Assembly (NCBI GenBank): GCA_023052935.1
Contig: CM041297.1
Coordinates: 103,322,563 to 103,386,562, forward strand
DNA: 64,000 nucleotides
Direction: 5' to 3'
Source: Piezodorus guildinii
Lineage: Eukaryota; Arthropoda; Insecta; Hemiptera; Pentatomidae
The position numbers and the translations under genes are program-made. Below the pieces are notes generated by a model. That model saw only the letters and a program-made list of their open reading frames with translations, was not told the origin of the DNA and ran no database searches. Every line of letters starts with the position of its first letter. Position 1 is the first letter of the stretch. Below, in pieces: positions 22,061-34,117 of this stretch.

Positions 22061-22837
22061 AGCTCTTTTACTTTTTTTCAATGTGGAGATCAGAGAAAAA
22101 AAGTATTACTCCTGTACTCAATTTAATACAAAGCCTTTTTATTTCTCCTTGCTAAGAATAGGTACTTTTCTTTATTATCCATTCTCTTTCCTAATTTACT
22201 AGAATAGATCCCTTACACTGTCGCTTCTTAACTTCTCCACTAGTTCTTTTAATCTGATATCTCCAAGAGCTTCCACTTTTCTTGATAAATGGCCTCGTCA
22301 GACCAAAGTCTGGAAAGAAAACTTCCCGAAAAAAAAGGTCTCTTTTCAGAAATCCAGGCCAACCTCCTTTATGCGAGGGTGGCTTGTACACAGCGTTATA
22401 AAAAAATATTAATTATGTTTTTTTTTACTGTTGAAAATATATATAATAGACTAAATAATGTAGGCATTAAAAAAACAACAACTAAAATTACAGAGGATAA
22501 TCCATAATGGAACAGAAGTTGAATTATAAGAGATCAGCTTATAAAGAATGAAAGAAAGAGCACAACTCAAAATTGCTCCTGTCAAACTTAATTAATTCTA
22601 TCTGTAATCCTGGGCATCGCCTCTCAAATATTAAAAAGAAAGATATCCTTAATTTAGAGGATTCCAATATATTTTTTGCTTCAACAAAAAATGAAGTTAG
22701 TAGGACTTATAATACAATGAATGAAAAAACCAAAAATATAAAACAATATTTTTATGTAATTATTACATTATATTTTCAGCTATATATCTTATGAGATTGA
22801 CTAATTAACTTGATACTAACTTAAGCTTATATTTATT
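22061..22837. other. A+T-rich stretch without a recognisable gene
   Basis: Frames of 66-73 codons at 22191-22391, 22289-22507 and 22573-22794 overlap on both strands or are A/K/N-rich. No motif recognised. Confidence 0.4.
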
Positions 22838-22960
22838 TATTTTTTTAAATTCACTTTATGGTACTGTGGCGAATCGGACGATACTACAGTGGAAGTCCTA
22901 AATTTTGCCTAACCAAGGTTTAATTAGGATAGGGATCTATAACGAGCTTAACTTAAGCTT
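22838..22960 (-). mobile_element. tRNA-derived SINE, family A, 3' fragment (minus strand)
   Basis: In reverse complement the end of the family is present: CTTGGTTAGGCAAAATTTAGGAC, then CACTGTAGTATCGTCCGATT and the tail AAATAAATAAATA. The tRNA-like head is missing. Confidence 0.7.
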
Positions 22961-24510
22961 ATACCTCGCCTAAAAAAAAAAAAAAATAACATCAGAAATA
23001 AGAAAAAAATAATGGTTAAAAATCTACAACTTCTAATAAATATATAATAATATTAAAGTACTTGTAAATTACTGAAATAAATAATCATTAGTGAGACGCT
23101 ATTCTATCATTGAATACGTAAATCTGGATTAAATTAAAACTGAGGAGTTTTGAATGTCCGGCGGGTTTTCGTAATTTGTATTTTGTGGTGGTCTTACGAT
23201 ATGAATTTTGACTTTTATTTTATTTTCGGAATATTTTGGTTTCTACCTTTAAAATAACCAGTCATATTTGATTAATTTTGAGTTTTCTAATGACTTTTTA
23301 CAACCTCAGAACTCTCCATAAAACAACAAAAATTACCTACGAATCCACCTCCGATTTGGCTAACATTCATTATTAAATATAATATTTTTCTTTCTCTCTC
23401 TTTCCTTCCTACTCCAATCTCTCTCTCTCTCTCTCTCAATTTCGCTGTTTCTTTTCCCCTTTGAATTATCCATGTGCGCAGAAAAGAAAATGAGAACCTA
23501 CTCTGCTACTGATTTTCAACTGCTGTGTATTTTTGTTGTTGTTTGTTTTGAGAACAGGCAGAAGGCGGATATAAAATCCGTTCTGATTGCCTCGCTTTTC
23601 TTCCCTCAGTTCATCCTATTTTTTTGGAATTCCTCCTTTTCTCCACAGAAATCGCCAGTTTAGAAATTTTCTTTTTTTTTTTTATGCTCCCGATCTAAGT
23701 AGTCCTCTATGATATTTAATGTTCTTATTTCCTCCTCTATCCGCCTACCATATCCACTCAGACTTTTACTAAAAATTTGCTTATTGAGTCTTGCCTGATT
23801 CATTGGGACCATATGTCTGCTGTTAAAACTGAACCTTAGTTTCAAATTCTATAATGTTAAAAAAAATATAAATATATTACCCTTCCTAAGTGAAAAGAAA
23901 TGGTGTAAACATCGTTAGAGTTCGTTTGGTAAATTTTATCTTTTTTCCTCCTCTGTTGTTGTTTGAATACTAAATGCATATTGAATGACGAAGTTTGATT
24001 CAGCAAAGTCTTATAAAATCTACTAATTATATACGGAAACTTCATTGAGAATGAATTTTCAATTAAAAATCATTTCCGCGGTTAGTTTAGAATCGTGTTA
24101 AAATATTTATAAATTTAAAGAGAACTAAGCATAGCGGGGGCCGGCGACTCAATGAATATTCAGGAGGATCTTTCGCCTTCTGAAGTTTACCAAATTGTAA
24201 CAGCGTTTGAGGCCGATATTAATTTGTCTTGCATAATTTGCTCTAAAATAAAGTCGTTTAAATAAATTCTTTGGGTCGTTTGAAAGTTAAATTATACCCA
24301 TCAACTTTAACTTGAAGTGGCTGAGTAAATATCTGATGTTGAGGGAGAGGGGAGAGAGGGATAAAATTATATAATTGAGTGGAGCCTAATTAGTGTTGTG
24401 GTTAGCTCGCCTTGTTTGCCAAAACAGTTTAAATCTCATTGTCTCTAGCTTTGGATAAATAGCTTCTTAATCCAGGCTAATATGAAGAGCATATAATAAA
24501 CGGTTTCTTC
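22961..24510. other. Unassigned sequence with (CT)n and two higher-complexity blocks
   Basis: A CT-rich tract lies at about 23390-23440. Blocks at 23440-23660 and 24120-24330 are more complex than the background and contain several TTAAAT or TAAATA motifs. Open frames are at most 63 codons and unrecognised. No splice-flanked exon was found. Confidence 0.35.
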
Positions 24511-24518
24511 CTTAAAGA

Positions 24519-25800
24519 TTGGATTTGAAAATTTATTATATAAGTAATAATTTTATTATACTATCCACGATCTACCTCTACCATGCAAACTATTCTGATA
24601 TTTATTTATCTATGTATTACGGATATCTACGATCCGTTTATAGCACGTCAAGGAGGTCTCACATATCCCATCTTTATACCGAATCAAAATGGCTTTTTCC
24701 CAGATCCGTAGGCAATATTTCCTGGGATCCTTTCTATACCAAACCAACTCACAACACCTTATCTATATCTGTAATCTCCTGCAGTTCAAACCCTCAATTC
24801 ATCCACTAGAAACGAGATCCCGTATGTCCAACCTTTATATCCTTTCCCACAGAACAAAAAATACGAGTGCTCCTTTCTGGCCTGTTCTAATAGATTCTGG
24901 AATCCCTTCCCATCAAACATCCGTCATGCTCCCTCCCTCTCCGCATTTAAATACTTTCTTTTATACCTGCCATGACGCTGCCTTACAATGAAATAATTTT
25001 AGTTTGGTTGTATTCCAAATATTTTTTTTTCCACTAGTAGTTATTTATGATAATTCAACATTTATTTTCGTTACAGTATTTTTTTTTTAAATTGTTATAT
25101 TTTCACTAGAAGAATTCATTTCTTATTATCAGTCTGGCTTGGTCAGAATGGTTCTCTACATCCGTTGCTCTCCCTTTTTCCCACTGGGACATCCAGGGTC
25201 TGCTCCGGAAAATTTTATTAGCTATGCCTATTAGTAATAGGGATCACAAAGTATTTGCTGATGGAAGCAATTCTCTGTGAGGTAATGCGTTAATCAGTAG
25301 TTTAGGATTTCGTATTTAGATACTGGATAGAGGAAAGTAGAAAAATCAAGTCGGGAGGTTTTTATGTATCGATTATATATAAAAGATAACTTTGAAAACG
25401 TTAGAAAACAAGCATGCTTCATTATGCTCTATAAGAAAACAACCCGATAATTGTAAAGGGCTTTGATAGACAAATGCTCACGTTGTGAATTGTGGCTTTA
25501 GAGTTTGCTGGCCTACCGAGCTGTTGTCAAAGCAGGTTGACAATCTAATAATTGATCTCAACGAGGAGGAGCAGATTGGAGTAGAATTGATTGGATAATT
25601 TCAGGGTGGAGTGTTAGCCAAATCATCCCTATTGTCCGCTACAGGTGATGCCAACTTAATGGCACGAAATAATTGTAGCCTACCGTTCCTAATTGATGGA
25701 CCCTGCTTCATAGATTGTGCTCTATACAGGTCTGCTCTGCGCGAACAGGGTACTCCTCATCACCTAGATTCATGCTAACGAAGGATTATTGAAAATTAAT
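24519..25800 (+). other. Unassigned, possibly a decayed LINE
   Basis: Two overlapping frames (24519-24809 and 24689-24991, 96 and 100 codons) cover a C-rich stretch without known motifs. Further right, HKVFADGS near 25240 resembles an RNase H strand-1 motif, and 25480-25780 is more complex than background but full of stops. A LINE with an RNase H domain would fit, but evidence is thin. Confidence 0.2.
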
Positions 25801-27044
25801 AATTATTAGACATTTAATTATGCAATAAATAATAATTAATTTGTCACACCAACGGTGCTTACTATTAATATAATGATTTAAAAATATATGGAATTCCCAT
25901 TATTCAATGGAGCTTTTAATCATTGTTTCCTCGTGACTAAGTTATTAATATAGTTAATAAATATTAATGTAGTTCTTCTTATTATTATTTTAAAACGTGG
26001 TCCATAATATGGAACAGAACCGTGTGACTAAGATAGAGAGAAATGCTTTATCTATCCACAGTTCTGCCCTTATGCATTTTTTCAAATATATACTTCTGGA
26101 TGGGTGGTGGTTGAGAATTAAATAATATTACCGATTAATTAAAAGTACAATATTAATCCAGAAGGAGTTTGTAGTATGAACTAGTTTTTTTGTTTAAAAA
26201 AATTAAAAAATAAAAATAAAGTAATGCAAGATAGAATTACAATATTCTGACATCAAATGTTTATTTTACAATATATCATGTGATTTCGTATATTTAATTC
26301 ATAGGGAAAAAAACAAAAATTATGAATATATCAATCATGTTATTTCGCCTTATCTGGATAGGAGTGTCTGACATCGCACATGCTCCTAACCATCATCTTA
26401 GGTTCCTTTCGAAGAATTGTATCACCACAGATTTTTTAATCCCCTTAAAAAAATCAGAGTGCCATCTGGGTTATCTAGAAACTTGTTTCTTTTTAATTAT
26501 TTTTAAAATACTTTCATAGATTTTTGGTTTACTCTGACATATAAAAGTTCGTTGCAAGCTGAATAATACGAAATTTTGCCAGCACACTTAACTTTTTTGT
26601 CTATAATTAAACAATAAAATAACTTAATACTATGGGTTTTCATGTAGAATGTAGCGAATTAAATTGTATCAAATAAACGAAGGTTTAGTTAAAATTCTGA
26701 GTGCTGCTACATAGTTGAAAACATTAAAATATATCAGTTACAGATAAAACGTTTTGGGCATAGAGCCCGGAACATACCGAGTAAAGTGGGTAAATGGGAG
26801 GAGACATATGTGCGAGTGGGGAGGGAGGGGAGAGGGATTCATCGATGTTCATCTACATTTAAGATCTTGTCTTGTCCATTTCATACCAAATAAAAAATAA
26901 AAATAAAATAAAATAAAAAAATAAACCGTGCATAAGATAATATTACTTCGTTACTTAAAAGGAAATTTCGCAGACAGCATTTTTAATAAGTACATTTTAT
27001 TTAGTGTTTACTTATAAAAAAAATTTAGGTGCTTATTTTTACTT
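25801..27044. other. A+T-rich stretch without a recognisable gene
   Basis: The 65-codon frame at 26322-26519 has no family match. A purine-rich (GGGA-type) patch lies near 26790-26840. Confidence 0.45.
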
Positions 27045-27925
27045 AAACTTACTATATATAGTAAGGGGAAGCATTGCGATCGTGAAAATTTTCGAATTCC
27101 AGTTTTCAACGGAAATACACGTTTTTTTAAGTCCAAATAACCAAGTCCCGAAAAAAGGTCTGTGTGTGTGTGTGTGTGTGGTAACTTCCGGGCGGAAACG
27201 GTAAGCCCTATGAAACTGGAATTTCATATTTAAGACAAATATACGCCTGAGACGTTACAAAACCTTTTTCATCGAAATGAGCTTACCAGAAGATCCACTT
27301 TATACCATGCATTTTGCACCTTTTTTCGATTTTCTCTAAAACGGTTCCGACGATTTTGATTAAACTCGCTATATCAATGTAAAATTTAATAGGCTTTAAC
27401 ATTAAGTAGGTTACATTCAGATTAAAACAGTCTGTTAGGGCTTAAATGCCGATATTTTAAATTTTCTTCCTCTAAAGTACCTTAAATTTTTTAGATTCTA
27501 TAAGAATAACCATATTATCTTGTTAGTTTTGATGAATAACAGCTAAATATGTAAGTTGTGCGAATTTTAAAAACAACAAAAGGAGAAAACAAAAATTATT
27601 TTTTAAGTGTTTTTTTGTTTGTTTTTGAACCTAAGAACCGTAACATGTATGACCGTTGGAAAGAGAAAGATTTTAGAAAAAAATGTTATCTTTTACACAA
27701 GCTTTTAAAATTTAATAGATAGTGATGAAAAGCAGATAAAATTAACTGATTATTTTAGATAATAATATAATAGATTTTTTAATAAAACACATGTTTCTTT
27801 AGAAATTCCATTTAATTTATTCTTTAATGGTTTCACTCATTTTTATCTCTTACTGTATTTAAAATTCTTTAATCGATTTTTAAAAGGGAGGTAAGTGAAA
27901 GTCGTGTGTCGCTCACACCAGATTT
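27045..27925 (-). mobile_element. GTAAGTGAAAGT-TIR element, minus strand, near full length
   Basis: The family start lies on the right: GGAGGTAAGTGAAAGTCGTG at about 27889-27908, then the ACACCAGAT leader ending near 27921. Internal blocks run leftward in reverse order (ATGCATTTTGC near 27308, ACTCGCTATATC near 27366, AAATGCCGATATTTTAAATTTTC near 27447). The left terminus is diverged (ACTATATATAGTAAGGGG near 27050). A (GT)n tract has expanded inside it at about 27161-27180. No transposase frame exists. Confidence 0.75.
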
Positions 27926-28482
27926 TTAAAGCATTTTCCATAATAGTTACATGAAAAGGGTCGTTCACAATATGTTAGTGGCAATCAGCTACTGATATGA
28001 GTGATCATTAAGAACCTTCCCACGATTAAATGACCGTAATCACCCCTATTCAGGCAATTGTTAATAAATTATTTTTGCCTTAACCGACATTTAATTGTTT
28101 CATTTGCAGAGGGAGGAGTTGTAGGTCTAATGGTGAAAGGTTTTAATTCACATCAAGGAACTTACATATCCAGCCATTAAGCCCCGTGTTCAGTAGTGTA
28201 ATCATTTGACGTTTTGATCCCTCTAGATTGTTAGTTCAGATAATAAATTAATAAATCTTATTAGTTGTAGATAAACGTTACGAAAAACGATTAAAGAAGA
28301 AAATCTCATATCCAGTTTTAAAGATAGAGTTGAGACCAAGACATACACACTGAAAGGATGGTTACGTTAATACAGCTGAGGAAGGTTTATCTACAGATTT
28401 GTAGTTTCTCTATTATTTTTGAGAAACAAGGTTTCTTTTCTTGATCCTTCCATTTATACCTTAAGTTAATTCTTTTTGAGCT
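27926..28482. other. Spacer without a recognisable gene
   Basis: No open frame above 60 codons and no repeat family recognised. Confidence 0.45.
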
Positions 28483-28775
28483 AGCTCTAGTCTACTGTTC
28501 TCCGGGTCCTGGGTTCGAGTCCCGGCTATGACAGAATATTATTCATTCTGTTAATTTAGCTGGGAGGTGACTCTAGGGTATGGAGACCCTACTGGGGCTG
28601 ACCCAGCCTTTTTAAAGTGGGTACTCAAATTGGGAAAAAAACCTGGCAGCTGAGTGTGATCTCGGCCTAATAACCTCATATCACGGCCGTTGGTCTAGAA
28701 ACACTACGAATCTCTATATGTACTGAGCCCAAACCCCCTTTATGAGTTGTAGAGGTACAGATTTTTTTTGTCTTT
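28483..28775 (+). mobile_element. tRNA-derived SINE, family B, near full length
   Basis: A shortened A-box region (AGCTAGCTCTAGTC) and a strong B-box (GGGTTCGAGTCCC at about 28511) are followed by the family body, with ATTATTCATTCTGTTAA, GGAGACCCTACTGGGGC and GTGGGTACTCAAAT. The copy ends GTAGAGGTACAG and a T-run. It matches 42172-42475 over its full length. Confidence 0.8.
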
Positions 28776-28862
28776 TTCTTCTCTTTGAGTTATCGCTCTT
28801 CTTTATTACTAATAAATCTGGTGCGCTCAACACATGAATTTCACCTACCACTATTGTTACAA

Positions 28863-29896
28863 TTTTTTTTTTTTTTTAATTTCTTTATTTCCAGATCAGC
28901 TGCTTGAGCCATACATGTTTTTTTTAAAACATAAATGAATAATTATTACAACTCGTAACAGTGGAAAAAGTGGGGGTATAGCCTCGTACAAAAGACACCC
29001 CTAACGATTATAAATTTATAATTATTTCTGAGAATCAAATAATAAAAACAATTTGATAACATAACGAACAATTATAATAAAAACTAAAGAAAGAAAGAGA
29101 AGTAATGAATATACAAAATTAATACTAGGTTTGCAAGAATATAAATTATAAATTTAAGATCTATTTTAGTCTAAAAAAAATAAAAAATGAATAAATAAAA
29201 TAAAAATAATTTAAAATATATAAAAAATAAATAAATAAGTAAAAAAAAAAAAAAAAAAGAAAAAACAAAAACTAAATAAAAATAAGTTAAAAATATAAAT
29301 AAAAAGTAAAATAATATGAGGTTCATAAAACTAGATAATAATATTTACAACAGCATGTCCTGTAGAAGCCTGGGTTTGAGCCTGCGAGATGAAGTTAAAA
29401 TTCCTATGTTGTAGGCTACTGCACCTCCAACTGCTGGTAGCTGTGAGTGGTATTTTTTGAAGCGGATTTTGATGAAGTCTTCCATGTATTCGATTTGTAG
29501 CTCACGATGGAGTTGGCTATTTCTAATAAACCATGGGGTATCTACGGCTATTCTTAATATTTTGTTTTGAAAAGTTTGCAATTTTTTTCTTTTCGTTGAG
29601 GAAGCAGCGTCCCACACTTCACAACCATACATTAGTAATGGCCTTAACATTATTTTATATATAAGAATGGTTGTTTCAGGTTTGAGACTAGATTTTCTAT
29701 TGAGGATCGGGTATAGCATTGCCAGTCTTGCATAGGCCTGGGTTAGTTTAAGGTTTATGTGTTGGTTCCAAGTGAGGCGGCGATCGAGGTGAACCCCGAT
29801 TGTTAAAATTAATTTAGGAACTTTCAAATAAAGTTTTAGTTGAAAAACAGGTTGAAGAATTACACGAGGTAATCTAACAATAATAAATATCTGCAC
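28863..29896 (-). mobile_element. Jockey-type LINE, 5'-truncated (minus strand)
   Basis: The minus strand reads ORF2 C-terminus (29896-29345), then an A+T-rich 3' UTR (29344-28878), then a poly(A) tail seen as 15 T residues at 28863-28877. It breaks off abruptly at about 29896 against a GTAAGTGAAAGT-TIR element. No target duplication was confirmed. Confidence 0.65.
29345..29896 (-). pseudogene. Jockey-type LINE ORF2, C-terminal part
   Basis: The 183-residue frame is the region after the reverse transcriptase palm. It contains the Jockey-clade signature IGVHLDRRLTWNQHI (about residues 33-47), RPLLMYGCEVWDAAS (about 86-100), KLQTFQNKILRIAVDTPWF (105-123) and HRELQIEYMEDFIK (about 130-143), and ends near RRLKPRLLQDML. 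The endonuclease and catalytic YxDD are absent because the copy is 5'-truncated. The retained part has no internal stop, so insertion is not ancient. It cannot drive transposition. The methionine start is arbitrary. Confidence 0.85.
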
Positions 29897-29899
29897 TAA

Positions 29900-30836
29900 T
29901 CTCTTAGTTTTATTCTATTTTCATCAACACTTTTTACAACTTTGTATGTAAGATAAACATTTTTTTCTTAAATATTTTGCTATCCAACAGTATATTTCTG
30001 TATTACTTTTTTTTTTAATAGTTTTTTTTTTCTCATTTAGTTGGTTTTCAAATTCATTCAACTTGTGTACATATCCGTTTTTCATCTATACTAACCCGAT
30101 AAAATGGGGATCACTTGTAGCTGGGTGGCTAGCGTAACAGCCTCCCATGCTAAAGGTCACGGGTTCAAACCCGCAGGTGGTCCTAGGATTTTTTAATGGG
30201 AGTAAAAAATCCTTAGTTACGCCGTCCTTTGGAGGAGACGTTAAAAGGTGGTCCCGAGCCTGTGCGATGTCAGGTACTCGTTAAAGATCCCTATCCTAAT
30301 AAAACCTGGATAGGCAAAATTTAGGACTCCCACTGTAGCATCGTCTGATTAGCCATAGTAGCATAAAGTGACGTTAAAATAAATAAACAAACTGATAAAA
30401 TGGATAATGCTTTCGAATCTTCTAAATTAAAAAATACTTTACGGAAGAAAAAGCGGTTAAAAATCCGAAAATGTCGGCCTTTATGCCCTGTCAGATTATT
30501 TCAATCAGAATGAAGTCTACATGATATTATTAATTTGTACATCTATGTAGGTAGTTTTTTTCATAGTTGTTTTTGAGAAAATTATAAAATGTACTTAGTA
30601 TGGTATAAAGTGGCTCTTCTGGTTCGCCGATTTTGTTTAAAAAGTTGCCGCCTCATCTCAGGCACATAACTGTCTTCAATATGAAAACCCTATTCCGTAC
30701 AACTTCTCGTTTTTGAACTAGACTTGCCATTCACTCGGGGTAAAACGCAATCCAGTTGAAAACTCGAATTCGAAAAGTTTCAAGGTCGCAATACTTTCCC
30801 TTACTTTATATATTTTATATATAAGTAAGTGAAAGT
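29900..30836 (+). mobile_element. GTAAGTGAAAGT-TIR element interrupted by a SINE
   Basis: The internal family blocks run from about 29920 (CATCAACACTTTTTACAACTTTG) to the right terminal repeat AAGTAAGTGAAAGT at 30823-30836. A family A SINE (30108-30393) splits it, and the flanking halves rejoin exactly at the duplicated GATAAAATGG. The left end is cut off by the Jockey insertion. Confidence 0.8.
30108..30393 (+). mobile_element. tRNA-derived SINE, family A, full length, with 10-bp target duplication
   Basis: This is the best copy of its family: 286 bp starting GGATCACTTGTAGCTGGG, with an A-box-like TAGCTGGGTGGCTAGC (about 30118), a perfect B-box GGTTCAAACCC (about 30162) and an ending in AAATAAATAAACAAACT. 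GATAAAATGG stands on both sides (30098-30107 and 30394-30403), the mark of LINE-mediated insertion. The AAATAAA tail suggests the partner LINE ends in such repeats. Confidence 0.9.
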
Positions 30837-31375
30837 AAAAAGTAGGTAAAAGTTCATTATTACACGGTAATATGAAGGACCATTGCAATTTTTACTTATA
30901 CCATTATGACTTGGCCATTATCCTTAATTGTCCAGGTGCCCTTTGTCAAAGTTAGCCGAATCCTTCCTCACTTCTTCTCCTCCCTAATGAAGTTCGTTGC
31001 CGCCCATTCAAGCCCTTCTTGGATTGCTCCATCCACTTTGGATTGTTCTTGTAAATCCTCTTGGAAGACTCGCCGTTTCCTTGCACCAGGGGCTCCAATC
31101 GACTTCCGCATCCTCGTTAACTAAATCTCCCTCGACGTTCCCCGTTAACTGGAGGCTATTCGTTCCCCTTGGAAGCAGTTACAGTCTGCTCCCTTTTACA
31201 GTTATCCCGCTTACAGCTTGTGTTTGTATTCGTTAAGCGTTGTACTTATTTTTAAAATCAATTATCATATTTCGCAATATATTATCAAAACTTGTGCTGC
31301 AACAACTTATGAAAATAAACTAAAATAAAAAAGTTTAGCATTAATCTATATGTTTTTTCAAATAGAAAAATCTAG
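30837..31375. other. Unassigned G+C-richer block between two TIR elements
   Basis: Two overlapping plus-strand frames (30906-31124, 72 codons; 30997-31236, 79 codons) have no recognised motif. The block sits between the right end of one TIR element and the left end of the next. It could be cargo of a longer element or unrelated DNA. Confidence 0.25.
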
Positions 31376-32570
31376 ATTCTAAAAAATCTGGTGCGGGCAA
31401 AACACGACTTTCCCTTACCTCGACTGTTAAAATCAATTTAAAAAACTTCTTCTTAACATTATTTATTTAGAAATAATAAAATTTGCCACAATCTTGGGCA
31501 ATGAGTATTAATGCCATAAGAAGTCATTCATTCATATGTACAGTAAATAAAAAAAAACAATAAATAAAATAAAACTTTCAGAGAAGAATAAATAAAGATA
31601 ACTATAAAATAAATAAATAATAATAATCTTGGTCACATACATATTTAAAAAAAAATATTAAATATACTTCATTTTGAAAAAAAATAGTTTGTTTATTTTA
31701 ATAAAACGTTTACTAATTTTCGTTTAGATTAAATAATATAACTACATTTAATTGTTTAACAGTAACAAATTTATTTCCTTTTCGTCTCTTTATATTACCT
31801 TTTACAACTCTGTGTATCAGATAATATTTTTTCTAAAATCTTTATCTTTCCAACGGTATATTATACGTCTATATTACTGTTCTTAATATAAAAAAGAAAA
31901 CAAAAATTACATAAAAAAAGAGTTTTTCTCTTTTATCCTTTAGTTGGTCATCAAAATCGTCCAACTTGTATATTTAGCAGTCCTTCATCAATGGCATTAA
32001 GACGACATGGATAATCTTTTGGAATATAAAAAATTAAAGGCAGTTTAGTATGAGAAAATTTAAAATATCGGAATTATGAGCCCTGTCAGACTATTTCAAT
32101 CTGACATGATATCAAAACGCATTCAATTTTACATGTATGTAAGAAGTTAAATAAAAATCATTAGTGCCGTTTTGGGGAAAATCGTAAAAAGGTGCAAAAT
32201 GCTTAAAATAAAGTGGGCTTTTCTGGTTAGCTGATTTTGATGAAAAAGTTGCTGTAGGATCTCGGGCGTATAGTTGTCTTAAATATGAAATTTAATTTTT
32301 GAGAATTGTATAAAAGTGGGAAACCTTTGTATAAAGTGGTTCTTCTGGTCGGCCTATTTCAATGAAAGGGTTGCTGTAATATCGCATTTGCGCTTCTAAA
32401 ATATGAAATTTAAGGTTTTTACAAGTAATATTTTTCAAACTAGACTTACTACACACGGAAATACAAACACAGATCATCATTCGTAGGACTTGGTCATTTG
32501 GTCTCAGTGGACCCTAAAACATGTATTTTCGGTAAAAATTCGAAAAACTCGACGTATGTTCCATATCATA
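31376..32570 (+). mobile_element. GTAAGTGAAAGT-TIR element, left end present, right end decayed
   Basis: The leader CTGGTGCGGGCAAAACACGACTTTCCCTTACC (31387-31418) has one change in the terminal repeat. Family blocks follow: TTTTACAACTCTGTGTATCAGATAATA, ATCCTTTAGTTGGTCATC, AAAATATCGGAATTATGAGCCCTGTCAG and ATCTCGGGCGTATAGTTG. A tandem duplication of the TTCTGGTT/AAGTTGCTGTA part appears at 32218-32400. The right terminal repeat is not visible. Confidence 0.65.
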
Positions 32571-33675
32571 TATCTTTATAAAGCTGTTACTTGTCACTTT
32601 TTGGAATAATCTCACCGAGTCAAGTATGTATTTTTTAAATGTTTGATTATGACTTATTTTCCTGCTTCTCTTTTCACCTCGTATTTCTTTCTCCTTCTTC
32701 TCCTATCGTTACATTTTTTTGTTATATATCCATCACCCTTTACATATTTTTCATAATGTTATTTCTTTGAAATTGATTTTAATATTATTTTTTATTAATT
32801 ATACTATTTCACAATTTGTCTTTTATTATTTCTTGTTTCTCATTTACATTTATTATTTTCTCATAAATGTTAATTATTTAAAGAATATTATTGATTGTTT
32901 CCATATTTTATTCATGTTATCTTATAATTTTACTTCAACTTAAATAAGTTTGACTTCTTAGTATAATTTTTTTATGGCTACCCTGCCAAACAACTTCTTC
33001 CATCATAAGAGAATAAACATTGTTTTTTTATTACTAACTAAACTTTGAAATATTTTATTGTACAAAATTTTAGAAAGTTTGGTAACCGCCTCTACGGAAT
33101 AAAATCTATTAATGAGCTGTCGAAAAGTTAATAAATGTTTTATTTTAGTGTTTTTTTTTGTTTTGTTTTTTGGTGGGAGGTGAAGGGAAAAGGTGGAGGG
33201 AGGAAGAGGGAAGTACTAAAGAGCAAATGATGCCAGTTTCCCAAAATATTTATTTTTAATGATAAACCTTTTATTTTTGTTATAAATCTTACATGAAGCC
33301 AAAGAGAAGCGCAAATAAAGCAAAACTTGGGCTGGGGCTTATTAGGACATCTGCTAATTGTTCTTAGTGACGAAAAGAAAAAAAAAATAAATCAAAGAAA
33401 GCCCTCTGAAAGTTAAATTAAGAAAGGTTTTTTAAAAAAAAGTTAAATTAAGAAACTTGAAGTTAAGTTTTTGAAGCTGCTTCGGAAAGCTTTTCGTTGT
33501 CGTACTGCCGAATGACGTCGCCCTGACCTTTTTCACCAGACTCGGCGGAAATTTTTTGAGCCAAACTTTTTTCATTAAATTATAATTACCCTACTCCTCT
33601 AAACAATTAAAATCCCATTACAGCGAATAAATAAAATAAAATAATTGAATTGTTTTTTAAATGTACTTAGTGGTT

Positions 33676-33709
<34 letters not shown>
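32571..33709. other. A+T-rich spacer ending in (TA)n
   Basis: The 74-codon frame at 32719-32943 is an A+T-driven hydrophobic run. A small complex block at 33475-33570 is unrecognised. The (TA)n tract at 33676-33709 is the target into which the LTR element inserted. Confidence 0.5.
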
Positions 33710-34117
33710 TACTATGTTTCGTGGCATATAGGGTAATTAAGTAATTTACTTAAAATATACATTTATTTATTAAATATCACTTATTATTATTACACATAAA
33801 ACTTAGTACAGTGAGACATTGTTATCATCGAGAATACTGAGGTTCTATTTACCACATCATATTACATATAAGTACCTTTGAACATGACTGCAAATTTCTT
33901 TCCTGGTTGACCCCCGACATGGCTGGACTTCCTTCCTCTTCCTCTCCGCTCCGAGCTCAGACTCCCCAGGTACCCCGCTATCCCTGCTGTACGAGTGGAA
34001 GGGTCTATTTTTTGTATAGCCCTTCTAAGAAGCCTTCCTGCTTGTCGCCCGGAAACTACTCTATTTTGTACAAATCAAAAATATTTCTTCACCTCCCAAT
34101 ATTCTCGATACATAGCA
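33710..34117 (-). repeat. LTR of the nonautonomous element (3' copy in minus orientation)
   Basis: It is 408 bp and identical by eye to 36574-36981. A G+C-richer middle (33905-34060) contrasts with A+T-rich ends. The 78- to 89-codon plus-strand frame inside it is a chance frame duplicated with the LTR. Confidence 0.85.

Noticed and set aside
24519..24991. Two overlapping frames of about 100 codons as a host exon
   Set aside because: No recognisable motif and no splice sites at the edges. Reported only as an unassigned block.
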